The notes beneath the pieces are model-generated. The model was not told the DNA's origin and searched no databases. It saw only the letters and a list, made by a program, of their open reading frames with translations. Both the position numbers and the translations under genes were made by a program. A stretch of 59,103 nucleotides of DNA from NCBI GenBank assembly GCA_012295275.1, contig CM022673.1, forward strand, positions 20,353,810-20,412,912. Direction: 5' to 3'. Shown here in pieces: positions 36,781 through 50,712 of the stretch (the first letter of the stretch is position 1; each line of letters begins with the position of its first letter). Origin of the DNA: Chrysomallon squamiferum. Its lineage: Eukaryota; Mollusca; Gastropoda; Neomphalida; Peltospiridae.

Positions 36781-36928
36781 TGGAAATTCGTACTGTTAGT
36801 AATTATTATTCAGTCAAAAATGAGATCTATTGCAATTTAAATTCCTTAGTATAGACATTCAACAGTATTGTTTTGTGTTAATAATACATATGTGTGTAAT
36901 GTATTTGCGATGTATTCTGGCATTGTGA

Positions 36929-37210
36929 GGTTATGCTATCAAGGTACCCCAACCTGGCTATGACACTTACAGATGGAGTGATAAATTTCTTCAAGCTATA
37001 CATCGAGAGATAGACAAACTCCCTATTTTCACTATCATCAAGAACATGGGATCTCTATACGGTGCTAACTTCATCTATACTGACGGTACTTTCATCCACA
37101 CGACTATATCTACAGACCTACACTTTTCATGCGGAAGTCTAAGGCATCGTGAACTCCCTTGTCTTCGTGCTCCTTTCAAACAAGACTTAAACTATGCACT
37201 GGAGACCTAA
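36929..37210 (+). CDS. Coding-like fragment of unknown family in the copy-1 insert
   Basis: A 93-codon open frame without an early Met, bounded by TGA and TAA. Its composition is coding-like: V-P-Q-P-G-Y-D-T-Y-R-W, E-I-D-K-L-P-I-F, L-Y-G-A-N-F-I-Y-T-D-G, then two Cys in a Leu/Arg-rich end. It begins inside the left direct repeat and ends in the unique segment. I do not recognise the family; it may be a fragment of a gene or transposon carried with the insert. Confidence 0.4.
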   Translation, partial: GYAIKVPQPGYDTYRWSDKFLQAIHREIDKLPIFTIIKNMGSLYGANFIYTDGTFIHTTISTDLHFSCGSLRHRELPCLRAPFKQDLNYALET

Positions 37211-37363
37211 GCACGTTGGTCTTATCAGTCCGTTCAAGGTTTGAAATGATCTTTCACAGTTACTCACATAGTGTAATAGTCTATTACATCATTTCCATTT
37301 CATCTAATAATATTTCAATCCATATTGAAACTGTCAGATCAAGTGGGATGACACCTCATAGGT

Positions 37364-37683
<320 letters not shown>

Positions 37684-38009
37684 TGTATGTGTTTGTTTAT
37701 ATATGGCATGAACAAAACAAATGTAAGAAATTATAATGAGCATAATTATTATGCCATAAAAAAAATTACCTAATTTTTATTGAAACACATTAATATACTT
37801 GTCCGATTCATAAAAATACTTTTTCAGGAAATTCGTACTGTTAGTAATTATTATTCAGTCAAAAATGAGATATTTTGCAATTTAAATTCCTTAGTATAGA
37901 CATTAAACAGTATTGTTTTGTGTTAATAATACATATGTGTGTAATGTATTTGCGATGTATTCTGGCATTGTGAGGTTATGCTATCAAGGTACCCCAACCT
38001 GGCTATGGC

Positions 38010-39300
38010 TATATTACTCGCGGGACAAATAAAAAATAATAATAATAATAAACAAAATAAAAATAAATAAAAATAATTTAAAATAATACACCAGTATTTA
38101 AAGCTGTTTCTAGTATCAAGCTATTCATGGCAGAAAAGCGCAAATGTAAGAATTATATCACTGACTTGAAAGATATACTAGTATACTACATATTTCAAAA
38201 CTTAAAAGGAATAAAATTTCACTGCAATAGGAATCAAGACAGGAATTGTACCAGATTTCTTTGTTTCTTTTTAAAATCATTATCAGTAGTTTCTTAATTT
38301 TTTAATTCTGGTTTTTAATAAGAAATCATTAAATTTATACAGAGATAATGAAATGTGTCGATAAATGAAAAAGAATAGGTCATCTGTTTTCCGTGTGGAA
38401 GAATGAAGGAAACTAAAAATAATATACCATAATTATTATTGACTGAAATTTATTTCTTAGTTGTAAAATATCTGGTAAAAAGTCTGAGCTAATCATAACA
38501 ACAATTATCTCATTCTCGCTCTTTTTGCCCTGCTAATTTAGCCTAACCTAATCATTATCATTACTAATTCAGTTCTACTCTTTTATTAAACTTTCTTCAT
38601 CAAAAAATATGTTTATTTAGTGTTTGTCATATGAAGAAACAGACTCAGTATATTCTACATACTTGCAGATAAATGTTTTCTCTTTTGACTATAACGAAGT
38701 GTAAGAGTTAAAAAAAAAAAAAATAAAAAATAAATAAATAAAAATATATCTGTCGCCGGTATATTTTGTAGTCACGTGGTATTCAGGTACAGGGTAGATT
38801 GATTTTCGTTTCTTTATTTTAGTGTCATATTTTATTATGATCGATAATAGATCGCCCAAAATAATAAATAATAATAATGTGGCAATGAAAGTAATTAATT
38901 AGACCGTATATTCGTAACAAAATGGTAGTTAGCAAATATTTTTGTATGTGTAGGAAAGTACATAACAAAGACGTTAAGAAACCATGTTTATCATCATAAC
39001 ATACCATTGATGTTATTTTAAAAATGAAAAATATAAAAACAAATGATAAATTGATTTAAAATGTAATTATTGTGGATCCACATTTGTAAATATTTATTTA
39101 TTTATTTATTTATTTTTATTTATTTTTATTTATTTTATTTTAATTTTATTTTTATTAAGAAGAGATTTTTAAACTGTAATATCATATTAGTGAACAGGCA
39201 AGGATTTCGGAATTTCAGAAAACAATCAGTGACAATTAGTTTTTCATTAAGAAATAAATAATTAGTAACAAACACTATATTGCAACAAAAATAAATATCC

Positions 39301-39396
<96 letters not shown>

Positions 39397-41050
39397 CAGT
39401 CCATTAGTTAGCCTACAAGAAGAGTTGTTTTCTTTTTAAAGTCTTTGTTGATATTTCTTACGCAGATTAGAAATGGGCCTGCAATTATTATTATTTTAAT
39501 TTTAATTTTATTTTATGACACTGTTTATTTTTTGAAAGCTTTAAAAATAAAGTAAAAAAACACACCAAGAAATGAGTAGAAAGTAAAATTGATTTAGGTA
39601 AGTCAAAAACATTGATTTTTTAATTACGCTGGATTATAAGTCACGAAGCAAAAATCGAACAATCAAGAAATACGCATAAGAAAAGATGAAGAAAGTAAAA
39701 AATTAAATTAAACTGAGTAAATGAACTTATCGAATCACAAATCAGTTCATTGTATAGTTTAGAAATTTACATTTTCGACATAACAAATAATGTAATAGAT
39801 GTAAAACAAATGAAAAAATATATAAAATAAAATATTGAACTCTCTCTAACGCTCTGCATTTTAATAATTAAATGTTAAATGAAATCAAGACACTTCGAGT
39901 CACGAAGGATACATGAAATAATGGATATTACTGGCACATGCAAAAGCCAAATTGTTTTAATAATATTTTTAATCCAATATTTTATTAAAAATACAGGTAA
40001 TTTCAGGTTTCTGTCAAGCTGATATTAAAAACAAAAACAGAAACCACTTATGAAGAAAAATAAATCACGTAAAAAGTCACAGTTAATTTAAATGTTCTAA
40101 TGTTCTCCATACATGTGTATGTCAAACAATTTAACAAGTTTAAACTATATAACCAGCAACGATTATATTTGGACTCTAAATGTATAGTTACATCCGTACA
40201 GTTCTAAAGAATATAAAGAGTATATATAAAAATTAAACTATATAACGGAAACAATTGTCTGCTTCTTCTCTTTCTGTGTCTACGAATACACTCACGTGGG
40301 AACAACAGCGGTATACATACTATTGAGAATAATACTTACATTATTTTTAGATTCATTTAGGATCTTAAAGTACTCTGATTACGTTTTCGACGAACATTTT
40401 AACTAAATGGTATTTGAATTGTTTAAAAATTAACATTTAGCGGTACCTATCCCCACAAATTAACTCAGAGCACATTTCTGACCATTCTGTCATGTCCAAG
40501 CATGAAATTAAATTCAAACCGAGTAGCGAAATTGTCCAGTTTTGTTTGTAAATACATCGATAGTAATTTAGTACGTAAGAGCTTAGCAGAAAGTTTGTTT
40601 CCCAAATTTCATTAATAGATAAACAATAATAATATGTGTTATGTAATTATGAATGAATGTATGTACGTGAGTATACATGTTTATAATGTATGTATTATAT
40701 ATGTTTGAATCATTGTGTATATGCTTGTATGTATGCTTATATATATGTATGTAGTGTATGTATTTTATACATGTAATATATGTATTTATGTATCAGTGTA
40801 TTTGACATGCATATTTTTATGTCAGTCTGTATGTATAAATGAACGAATATATATGTACGTGTGTACGCATGTGTATATGTATTATGTATTATATATGTAT
40901 GTATGTAAGTTTGTATGTATGTATACATGATTGTACGCATGATTGTGTGTAAACTAAGATATAAAAAGACATGGACATAAAGATATTAAAATAAATGCAA
41001 ACCTAATGGTGAACATATAAATATACCTGTAGTGATCCTGATAGTGATAG
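38010..41050. other. Duplicated non-coding stretch between the convergent genes
   Basis: Colinear with copy 2 from about 52820 to 56190. Holds TTTA-rich sequence at 39090-39160 and TATG-rich sequence at 40650-40940. About 64 bp present in copy 2 (near 55404-55468, with a TAATTTCAG acceptor-like site on the minus strand) is missing here after 40310. The final GON exons were expected here but not found. Confidence 0.5.
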
Positions 41051-41113
41051 AGGCTAAGAATTTATATAACAAACTATGCAGACTGAGTGAATTTTGTATA
41101 TTTTCTGATTTAC

Positions 41114-41293
41114 CAGAGGGTCAATCTGCAGTCCTGTGCCAGACACGTCGATGGTGAACGTTCCCTTGGGTCCACAAGACGCTCTCTGGTTATTACGGTG
41201 TAGGGAGTAACAGTCATTAGCTTCGCCATATTGCAGTGCAGCACCAGAAACTAGGTTTACAAATGTTTTATCGTCCCGTATGATTTCCATTGT
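41114..41293 (-). pseudogene. GON-domain exon B, copy 1
   Basis: Minus-strand exon of 180 nt between TTTTTTTTTTCAG and GTAAAT, phase 0 at both ends, 60 codons. It contains L-Q-Y-G-E-A-N-D-C-Y-S, then A-S-C-G-P-K-G-T-F-T-I-D and S-G-T-G-L-Q-I. These are the core signatures of the GON domain known from ADAMTS9/20-type metalloproteases (G-x-A-x-D-C-Y-S; C-P-x-G-x-F-x-I-x-L-x-G-T-G). The exon itself is intact, but the preceding exon of the same gene copy is broken in three ways, so this copy as a whole is probably not functional. Confidence 0.8.
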
Positions 41294-41774
41294 CTGAAAA
41301 AAAAAATATTTTATTTAACGACGCTCTGAGCACATTTTAAATATATGGAAATAAATTATATTCAATTTTTCTAAGATCCTGAAATTAATTTAACATCTTT
41401 AATGGTTACCAGTGGCTGAAACAAAAGTAAATGAAACCAGAGATAAGGGGAATAATCGAATGTCATCATTTTCTTACGAATTAACTCCCGTTAGGAATTA
41501 TTCATTAACAAATGTTCATATATTCTTTTACTATTAAATGTATTTATGTAGCTATGCATGTATGTATGTGTATATAGGTATGTATGTATGTATCACATAA
41601 ATTCGTAATGTACTATTTAAGAATGACCATATCGTGGAATTTACTTCATCCCCACAAAATAATAAACATAAAATAAGTAACAAATATTTACTGCATTAAC
41701 ATAGATCTAATCCAATGTATGTTATCTCCTAATTTCATATTCACTATAGATACAAAAGCAACATATACACAGAG

Positions 41775-41775
<1 letters not shown>

Positions 41776-41866
<91 letters not shown>
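41776..41866. repeat. (CT)n microsatellite in the GON gene intron, copy 1
   Basis: About 45 CT units followed by CCCACACACA. The homologous tract in copy 2 is at 56903-57006, so it predates the duplication. It lies in the intron between GON exons A and B. Confidence 0.95.
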
Positions 41867-41868
<2 letters not shown>

Positions 41869-42059
41869 ACACACACACACACACAAACATAATCAGACAT
41901 ACACGGACGATATACACAATATACTCAAGCTCCCGTTCTGACATAAACATTACGAATACATATTATTTTCATAGTGAAGACGGACATTTAAAGAAACATC
42001 TTCAGTTGGATCAACTTTAATTAAATAAATCACATTTAACTCAAAATACTGAAAGTTAC

Positions 42060-42275
42060 CTGAATGTTGACTTTCACTTTCAGATAATTCATCTCGCCAA
42101 CTCGGCTCTCCTTGCCAGAGCAAGGGCCTGCACTTTCGCCATTACAGTTCGCGTTTGTAAATTAGGAAACACACCAACATTTGGGTTTACCAAAGACAGA
42201 TATTCTGAAGCCGGTCCACACATGTTGTGTCAATAGATCTTGACTCGTTGATCTTAAATCGTTGATCTTGAAACA
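42060..42275 (-). pseudogene. GON-domain exon A, copy 1 (three lesions)
   Basis: Acceptor AAATAG at 42276-42281 and donor GTAACT at 42059. Compared with the 203-nt exon of copy 2, this one has a 14-bp tandem duplication near 42255 (ATCGTTGATCTT repeated), a single-base deletion in the GTTTGT run near 42152, and the TGA shared with copy 2. Without them it reads V-K-I-Y-[stop]-H-N-M-C-G-P, then E-Y-L-S-L, a short variable part and K-V-K-V-N-I-Q into exon B. In ADAMTS9/20-type GON domains the stop position is a conserved Cys (K-I-F-C-x-x-M). Confidence 0.8.
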
Positions 42276-43214
42276 CTATTTAAAAAAATATATATATATA
42301 TATAAACCAATAATAAATGCTAAAAGTAGGTATTAATAGTAATAATAATTAAATAAACTGTTTTTAATTCCCAATATAAGTAAATAATTTGAGTTTTCTT
42401 TAACCTTCCGTAAAATGCAATGCCGAGGACTAAAAGATAGTTTTAAATTATTGGACTGATTTAATTAGCGACCAGGTTGTGGCGAGTTTCGCATGAAAAG
42501 CTAACTCACTTTCACGCGTCTGGACGCCACCATAGCTACTAGGTACGTCAGGGAACATGTAACAGGGGAGAGAACTGGATATTGGATAAAATACGCTGCG
42601 GGAGGCGATATTGTTTTCCTACAGACTTCTAGAAATTCGCGCATGCGCACTTGCCTTCTTGTGTATCTAGAATAATGTAGTCAATTATTTACAATGTCCC
42701 ATGAACACAAGTTCGCCTGAATAAAATTGTTTTACATTTCAACAAAACCAAAGGCCTAGGCTTCGAAGGTGGAGAGGTTAAGAAGGTAACGAGATAATAA
42801 TAATACGGCCATAGGCCTAGTGCATGTATCATTTAACTGCATATATCTTCTGTACATAGTATTGGCAGTGCAAAACTTCTAGTGCGCTTTCGATTCGAAC
42901 GCGCTAATGATGCTTATCGCATGAAAAATACAACTGCAAAAGCATTGCCAAAATCATAATTTGCGGGGAAGTATCAAAACCCATTTTTGTATTGAATAAT
43001 TGAAACACGAAAAGACTTTACTAATGAAAATAGTCATGTCAAAAGTCATAACAGAACAGTTAAGTCAGCTTGGTGGCTGGTAAAGGAATAGTTAGATCAA
43101 TAATAATAATAATAATAAAACTGAAAAATATTAGGTCTATTAGTAATATTAATAAATGTTTTCAATGATTATTATTTAATATCACTAGGTAATTTATTAA
43201 TTAATAATTAGTGA

Positions 43215-43523
43215 CAGCCATTCAATGTCAGCATTTAGACAAAGGAAAATTCTTTGTCTGCTAAACATATATTGATATTATTAAATATAATATTATTAAG
43301 TTTGATTATAACAGTATTGTTATGAATAATTTTGTTTTAGCTTCATGAAATATACAGACAACACGAGAGCAACGGATTTTGTGATTTGAGCTGGTTATAT
43401 AATCCTGTCTACGTCTTCTTACCATTACTAAAACGCAGTAAGCATAAACATAGCATAAGTATTTATTTATAGTGGGTAACCGGTATTATTTCTTTATACG
43501 AATTTACACTCATTTTCTAAATT

Positions 43524-43587
<64 letters not shown>

Positions 43588-43747
43588 TAACAATAACAAC
43601 AAGAACAATAATAATAATAATAATAATAATATATTAAATAATTAATTAATTTTAATACTAAATATATCCTGAAATATTAGTAAGAAAAATATTCAGTAAA
43701 ACCAAATAGCAAACAGAAGAGGTATCGGAGCCTATTAACACTGTTAT

Positions 43748-43824
<77 letters not shown>

Positions 43825-43900
43825 AAATCATAACTAAGACGAATTGCACCTGTAATACGATTTTAAAACTTATAATAATAATGACAGTATTCATAAACAA
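43215..43900. other. Intron between the PAN and GON exons, copy 1
   Basis: Contains (TAA)n with AACAAC at about 43527-43632 and (CT)n at about 43749-43822. Copy 2 leaves the window before this point. Confidence 0.6.
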
Positions 43901-43916
43901 ACAAAAATCTTCTCAC

Positions 43917-44180
43917 CTGCCTTCTTTCTGTAGTAGACATTTCCAGCGCTGAGTTCTGAACCTTCAGATGACACGTAGATTTTCGAATTGAGCCGGCAAG
44001 TCTTGCTGTTTTTGTTGTAGAAGAAAGAGGTGCAATTGGTGTAAAACCTGCTACACTTTATAGAACATTCTCCTGCATTTACAACGTTTGTTTTCACAGC
44101 CAAATTTCCATCAGATATTTTAACATCTGAATAATCTCGATCTTTGATAAACAGAATGTTGTTTTCGGAAACGGAGGCCT
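43917..44180 (-). CDS. PAN/apple-like domain exon of a PAN-GON secreted protein, copy 1
   Basis: A 264-nt minus-strand exon between TTTTTTTCTACAG and GTGAGA, phase 1 at both ends, 88 codons. Four cysteines follow the PAN pattern: E-C-S-I-K-C, T-N-C-T-S-F-F-Y, T-C-R-L-N-S. It ends V-Y-Y-R-K-K-A-G. PAN/apple modules bind proteins or carbohydrates outside the cell. Reading on past the acceptor gives an ATG at 44232 and a hydrophobic leader (M-Y-L-F-I-P-V-I-F-I) that could be a signal peptide, but that stretch is also the pyrimidine tract, so the true leader may be a further upstream exon. Its phase-1 end fits the phase-1 start of GON exon A. Confidence 0.75.
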
Positions 44181-44232
44181 CTGTAGAAAAAAATAAACTT
44201 TGAATAAAAATGACAGGTATGAAAAGATACAT

Positions 44233-44627
44233 ATTTCAGAAGGTGCGCAGTTAGCTGATTTGCGGTAAATATCAGCTGTGTGTGATTTCTGACTGCTCAC
44301 ACGTACAACAAATCGACTGCTTAGAGACATCGATTTAATAATAAATATTTCATTTATGCATTTTTTATCCCATTGTTTTACATTTACTTCTACATTATAC
44401 TTCAAAGTTAATGGTTCTATGAAAGGTATTAAAATAACAGTTAAGATCAAAATAATAACGTGCTCGATATGGCTAATCTGTTGCAGTAATCTTTTCTTTA
44501 TTGAAATATAGAATTAGTTATAAAAAATTTAATTACAAAATACTGAAGAAATATATGTTTAAAATAATGAAAGTAAACAGTAATATATTATTAAATAATA
44601 CAGGTCTGACATTTTCAGTTTTTATTC

Positions 44628-44660
<33 letters not shown>

Positions 44661-46370
44661 TTTATTTATTTATTTATTTATTTTTGTGTTTGATTTTATT
44701 CATCTTTCCCCTAAACAAATAAATAATGTTTTCTGAATAACAGAGACAAATGCATTGTAACTGTATGTCAATTAATGTAAACGCGTTTATATTATTGTGT
44801 TTTAGTGTTGCGATTTCTTTCTTTTTCTTTGTTTCATTTATTTATTTAGTTTTTTAACTTTTTCAGATGAATAGTCATTATCAATAATATTTAAAATAAA
44901 CAAAATAAAATAAATAAATATGTAAATAAATTAGTAAGTAAACTGAATTGAAGACACTAAGATTAAGAAAACAGAAAGATGATTAAAATCCATCACAATA
45001 TCTATTCACCGATGTAGGCCTACTTTTTAAATCAACAACAAAATCAACAGCAAACAAACAGACGAAACGAAACACTGAAATACTCATTAAGTATTTAACG
45101 TTTTTTCTCGGGTATAAACTGTGTGACCCAGTAAAAGTTCATTTCTCCTCATTCGTGGAAACCAGAATACTGTGTCTACAGATTAGAACAAAACTATGTA
45201 GAATTATTTATACAGTGCATATCGTAAACTATTTTGTCTTAAGAAGTAAGCAGAGAAAATTCATATTTAAAAATATATAAAAACCTTGGTGTATTAAAAA
45301 CAAACAAAAAACAAGCACAAAACAAACACAAAACAAAATAAACAAAACTATTACTACTACTACTACTCTACTACTAACAATAATAATAGTAATAATAATA
45401 TCGATAACAATAACAAAAAGTATAACGAATAAAGAAAAAAAATCATAAATTAATAAAAGAAGCAAAATATAGCAAAGTAACAACCAAACACACACATATA
45501 CACAGCACAAAATAAAGCAATAAAGAATTATATAAATAAATAAATAGAATGAAAAAAATCTAAATATAACAGCAGTAATGAAACAACACATTCAAACACA
45601 GGCAAAACAAAAATCAAAAAAAAAAGAATAAATAAAAGAGAATAGCAACAGAACAAAACAACGAAAACTAAACAACAACAAAAAACTATAATCATTAAAA
45701 ATAAAATGAAAATAAATGAAAAAAAAAAAAGAAAAAAAAAAAACAAACAATATATTTCTTATTCATTCTGTTATTCAGTATTAATTTATTTCACATTCAT
45801 TGACTCTTTATTCATATTCATTCACAATGCCAGGCGTTGCAAGAGGGACAACAGTAAAAGAACTAAAGTTTTGCAGAATGTAGTTTCATTAATAAATTAA
45901 TGAATCGTCTCTCTGGGGATGATACAGTTTAAATGTTGTTAATAACCTATTCATTGAACTGAACACGACTGTCTATCTGAACGTTAACCATATTATTGTC
46001 TGCGGTCTTAAGATTACTTTTTCATTCAACAATCTTGAAAATGTAGAGCGTTACAAACAATTATACGCGCTTATTGAATGCTAGAATTCTGTTTAGTTTT
46101 GTATATCTGTTAATTCGAAAGGTATCAGGATTCTAATGAACACTTATGTTTATTCAGTACCAGGCGAATAACAACAGCAAAAATGTCGACTTTCATTGTA
46201 ATATTTATGTTTGGTAACTGTGGTCTATGTTTGCTAACTGAATGAGAAAAAAAAATCATTTTCCAATTATACGAATCAATATATTTTTCAAATGTATTTA
46301 CGGATTTACTATTTTATTCAACATTTGTAGCTATACGGTATAATAATATGCTACATTTCGCAAAGTCACG
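44233..46370. other. Non-coding stretch
   Basis: (TAA)n at 44630-44660, TTTA repeats, and A-rich DNA at 45290-45750 whose antisense frames are low-complexity. No supported gene. Confidence 0.5.
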
Positions 46371-46375
46371 AATTG

Positions 46376-47674
<1,299 letters not shown>

Positions 47675-49243
47675 ATTAAAAGCGGAATAAATAACCCAAC
47701 CCATTTGCAAATATGTGACATTTAAGAAACATTCTAGAAACATATAAGACAAATTAATAGCATGATAAACAGAATATTTCCATAAATAACATTAACTAAG
47801 ATTATGTGAAACAAAAATTAAAAGGAAAATGCACTTATCTGTAACTTAATGATTTTTATTTTGTAAATAAATTACAAAGAATGAAATCGCTTGGATAATT
47901 AATTACACTATAAAGTAAGAACAAAAGTTATTGATATTTGAATTAGGTCATCAGAGCGCTGAAATAAAAACATTAAAAGTGTACTGTTCCTAGTGTTGTT
48001 GTCATTGTTCTTGTTATTTATTTACTGATTCATTGATTTCTTGATGTTGTTTATCTTCTTCTTTTTGTTATTTTTTATTATAATTTTACTTTATTCTTAT
48101 CTATTTTGCTTTATTCTTATTAATTTTAATTTTTTTCTCCTAAAATACCGTTGTCATCATAATGTAGCGATATACAGATTGTTTCGTTTAATTGGTATTT
48201 GTTACAAGTTTATTAATTGTTTGGAAAATACTCGACTTAAAAAGTTAAAGTCATAATTATAATAAAATAAGTAAATAAAAAACAAAACAATAAGAACAAC
48301 AATAACAACAACAACAATAATAATAATCATAATAATACTAAACAATAAATAATAACCATTATTTTTATAATATTGAACCTAGTATTCGAATAAATGATCG
48401 ATATCTATTATGAAAATTTCTTAAGTTACGTTAGAAAATACCGTTGAAGAACAATGCAGGTATATCAATTCGCCTGAAAGCTTAAATCTTTAAGGGATTA
48501 AATTAAAAAGGAAACTAAAAAGCACTCTTCCATTTAAAAAAATATATGAAATTTTCTTTTAGCAGCAGAAAAGAAATGTTTTGGATGTTGAAAACAAAAT
48601 TAACAGTGAAAGAATATACAAATGACCCAGTCGAAGTGTAGTGCCTGTCCCCTAAACAAGGTTATTTTAATATGAATACTATAATGAGATTAATTGTAGT
48701 TACAGTCATAAAGCTTAGCTACCACTTCAAAGAGATCTGTTTCCGTTTAAGTCAATCACTTTCACCTGAGACGTGGATGTACTAATGGCTTACGATTTGA
48801 AGTCAGTGTGGTGTCAAACAGCAAAACAAACGTCTTTTGGAAATTTCCGTTAATACGGCCTACTTGAAGAACATAACTTCTTCTACTTTGAAAATGTTTT
48901 CTTTAATTGAATTAATCCCTGGAACATGAGTCCGAGACCGTTATCAGTAACAGCCACAAAGCATAGCTGAAATATACTGTAGAGATCTGCACAAGAGACA
49001 GAGGTGCGAGTGAAGAAACTATTAATTCCGAAACTGTTAGAAGTCATAATAACAAGTCAAAAAATCAAAATTGAAAAGGAAAACAATTGTTGCTGCAACG
49101 TTCTCTCTGCAAATAAATGACAGTTCGCTTACATTAAGAAATCGAGTTATAAAAATACTATTTTATCATTTTTCGTGTGTAAAATGATAAAGAATTACTG
49201 CTCTCTTCTGTGATGCTTACGCAAAAAAACATTCTGATTTATA

Positions 49244-49407
49244 ATTGGATGAATAATGTATCGACATAATGATTAGCTAATCTTCCATTTATTGAAATGA
49301 TAAATGTAAACAGACGCATGACTATTTAGTAGGCGGAGTTTATTTTCAAAATATAAAAGCATTCATTTTGAAGTATCAGCAGTGTTGCAGCGTCTCAGAT
49401 TAAAATA

Positions 49408-49443
<36 letters not shown>

Positions 49444-49480
49444 GATAATGATGACGATGATGATGATAATAATAATAATG

Positions 49481-49554
<74 letters not shown>

Positions 49555-49630
49555 AATAATGATAAAGATCATTTCAATAATTTCGTTTTTAAATTCAGTC
49601 TTATGTGGATATTGGAAAAACTTGCATTTC
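49244..49630 (+). promoter_or_regulatory. Receptor promoter module 3 (decayed)
   Basis: ATTGG at 49244, GACTATTTAGTAGGCGGAGT at 49320, TATAAAAG at 49352-49359, then a long (TAA/TGA)n insert (49409-49562) and the exon-1 block TCTTATGTGGATATTGG. The donor found in the other modules is lost (CTGTTAGAAA instead of GTAAGT). Probably non-functional. Confidence 0.55.
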
Positions 49631-49837
49631 CTTCTGTGAAATCTGTTAGAAATAATAATAACATGTAACAAAAATCGAAAACTGATTAGGAAAACAAAAG
49701 TTGCTGCAACGATTCCTCTCTACAAATGAATGCCACTTCGCTAACATTAAGAACTCCAGTTATCAAAATTTTTCGTTTAGAGAGTGCCAAAGCCACACGA
49801 AAAACCATTCTGATGCGAAAAACCATTTTCATTTATG

Positions 49838-50095
49838 ATTGGATGAAAAATATATGGACATTTATTGAAATGATAAATACAGAGACACATGACTATTTAG
49901 TAGGCGGGGTTTATTTTACGAATAAATATAAGAGCATTCATTTTAAAGTATCAGCAACGTCTCAGATTAAAATAAATATGTAAATAATAATAATAAAGAC
50001 GATCTCAATAATTCAGTCTTCTGTGGATTTGGGAAAAAATTTCATTTTCTTCTGTGAAAGTGAATCTGTAATACGTAACAAGGTAGTAGAAAGCT
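49838..50095 (+). promoter_or_regulatory. Receptor promoter module 4 with non-coding exon 1 (probably serves GPCR-2)
   Basis: ATTGG at 49838, GACTATTTAGTAGGCGGGGT at 49891, a TATA-like TATAAGAG at about 49927, the TCTTCTGTGGATTTGGG and GTGAATCTGTAATACGTAAC blocks, and a GTAAGTATTA donor at 50096. It is the nearest upstream module with an intact donor for the receptor at 50713. Confidence 0.55.
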
Positions 50096-50354
50096 GTAAG
50101 TATTATACTGATATTATAAATGAGATTGTAAAGCGTATGTAGACTAAATAATTTAATAAAGAAATAACGTAATTTTCATAAATATAATAATTCGAATTAG
50201 TTTTGGCGTTGTTATTGTTGCTGTTGTTGCTGTCGAAGTTCATGTTTTATTTCGTTCACAGTGATGTCATTGTTATTGAAGGCAATTCCTTTATATTTCA
50301 ATTCCGAGTATTTCTGACGTTTAAATGTTGCGGAAATTAGTTTTCAGTGGAAAC

Positions 50355-50415
50355 ATGAGCAGCTAGAAAAATGACTGCGATGTTATTTACAAAGAATTAG
50401 CATCTCTTTCACCAC

Positions 50416-50418
<3 letters not shown>
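50355..50418 (+). pseudogene. Receptor first-coding-exon stub 2, stop plus (CT)n
   Basis: After a GTTTTCAG acceptor and a short leader: M-S-S, then TAG (50364-50366), then K-N-D-C-D-V-I-Y-K-E-L-A-S-L-S-P-P-P-L, matching residues 4-22 of the intact receptor. From the P-P-L codons onward the sequence is (CT)n to 50507. No transmembrane part remains. It lies inside what must be the intron of GPCR-2. Confidence 0.87.

Positions 50419-50507
<89 letters not shown>
50419..50507. repeat. (CT)n microsatellite grown from a receptor exon
   Basis: Continuous CT following CCACCGCCT. Immediately after it the sequence matches the intron 3' part of GPCR-1 (34672 onward). Confidence 0.92.
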
Positions 50508-50510
<3 letters not shown>

Positions 50511-50712
50511 AATCAACATGACAAACCACTTCAAAATCGAAATAGAATCCTTATAGTTCTTCGCAACACAAACTTTGTAATAAATATGATCACAAATACT
50601 GATATTTTAACTTTTCTCTGTGATAGAATATTACATTTCTCTTTCTAATTTTGTTTAAAATATACAACTTTACACGTATCTTATTGACTTCTTTTTCAGT
50701 TTCAGTATAAAG

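Noticed and set aside
49363-49671. Poly-Ile and poly-Met frames
   Set aside because: Translation of (TAA/TGA)n in the decayed promoter module 3.
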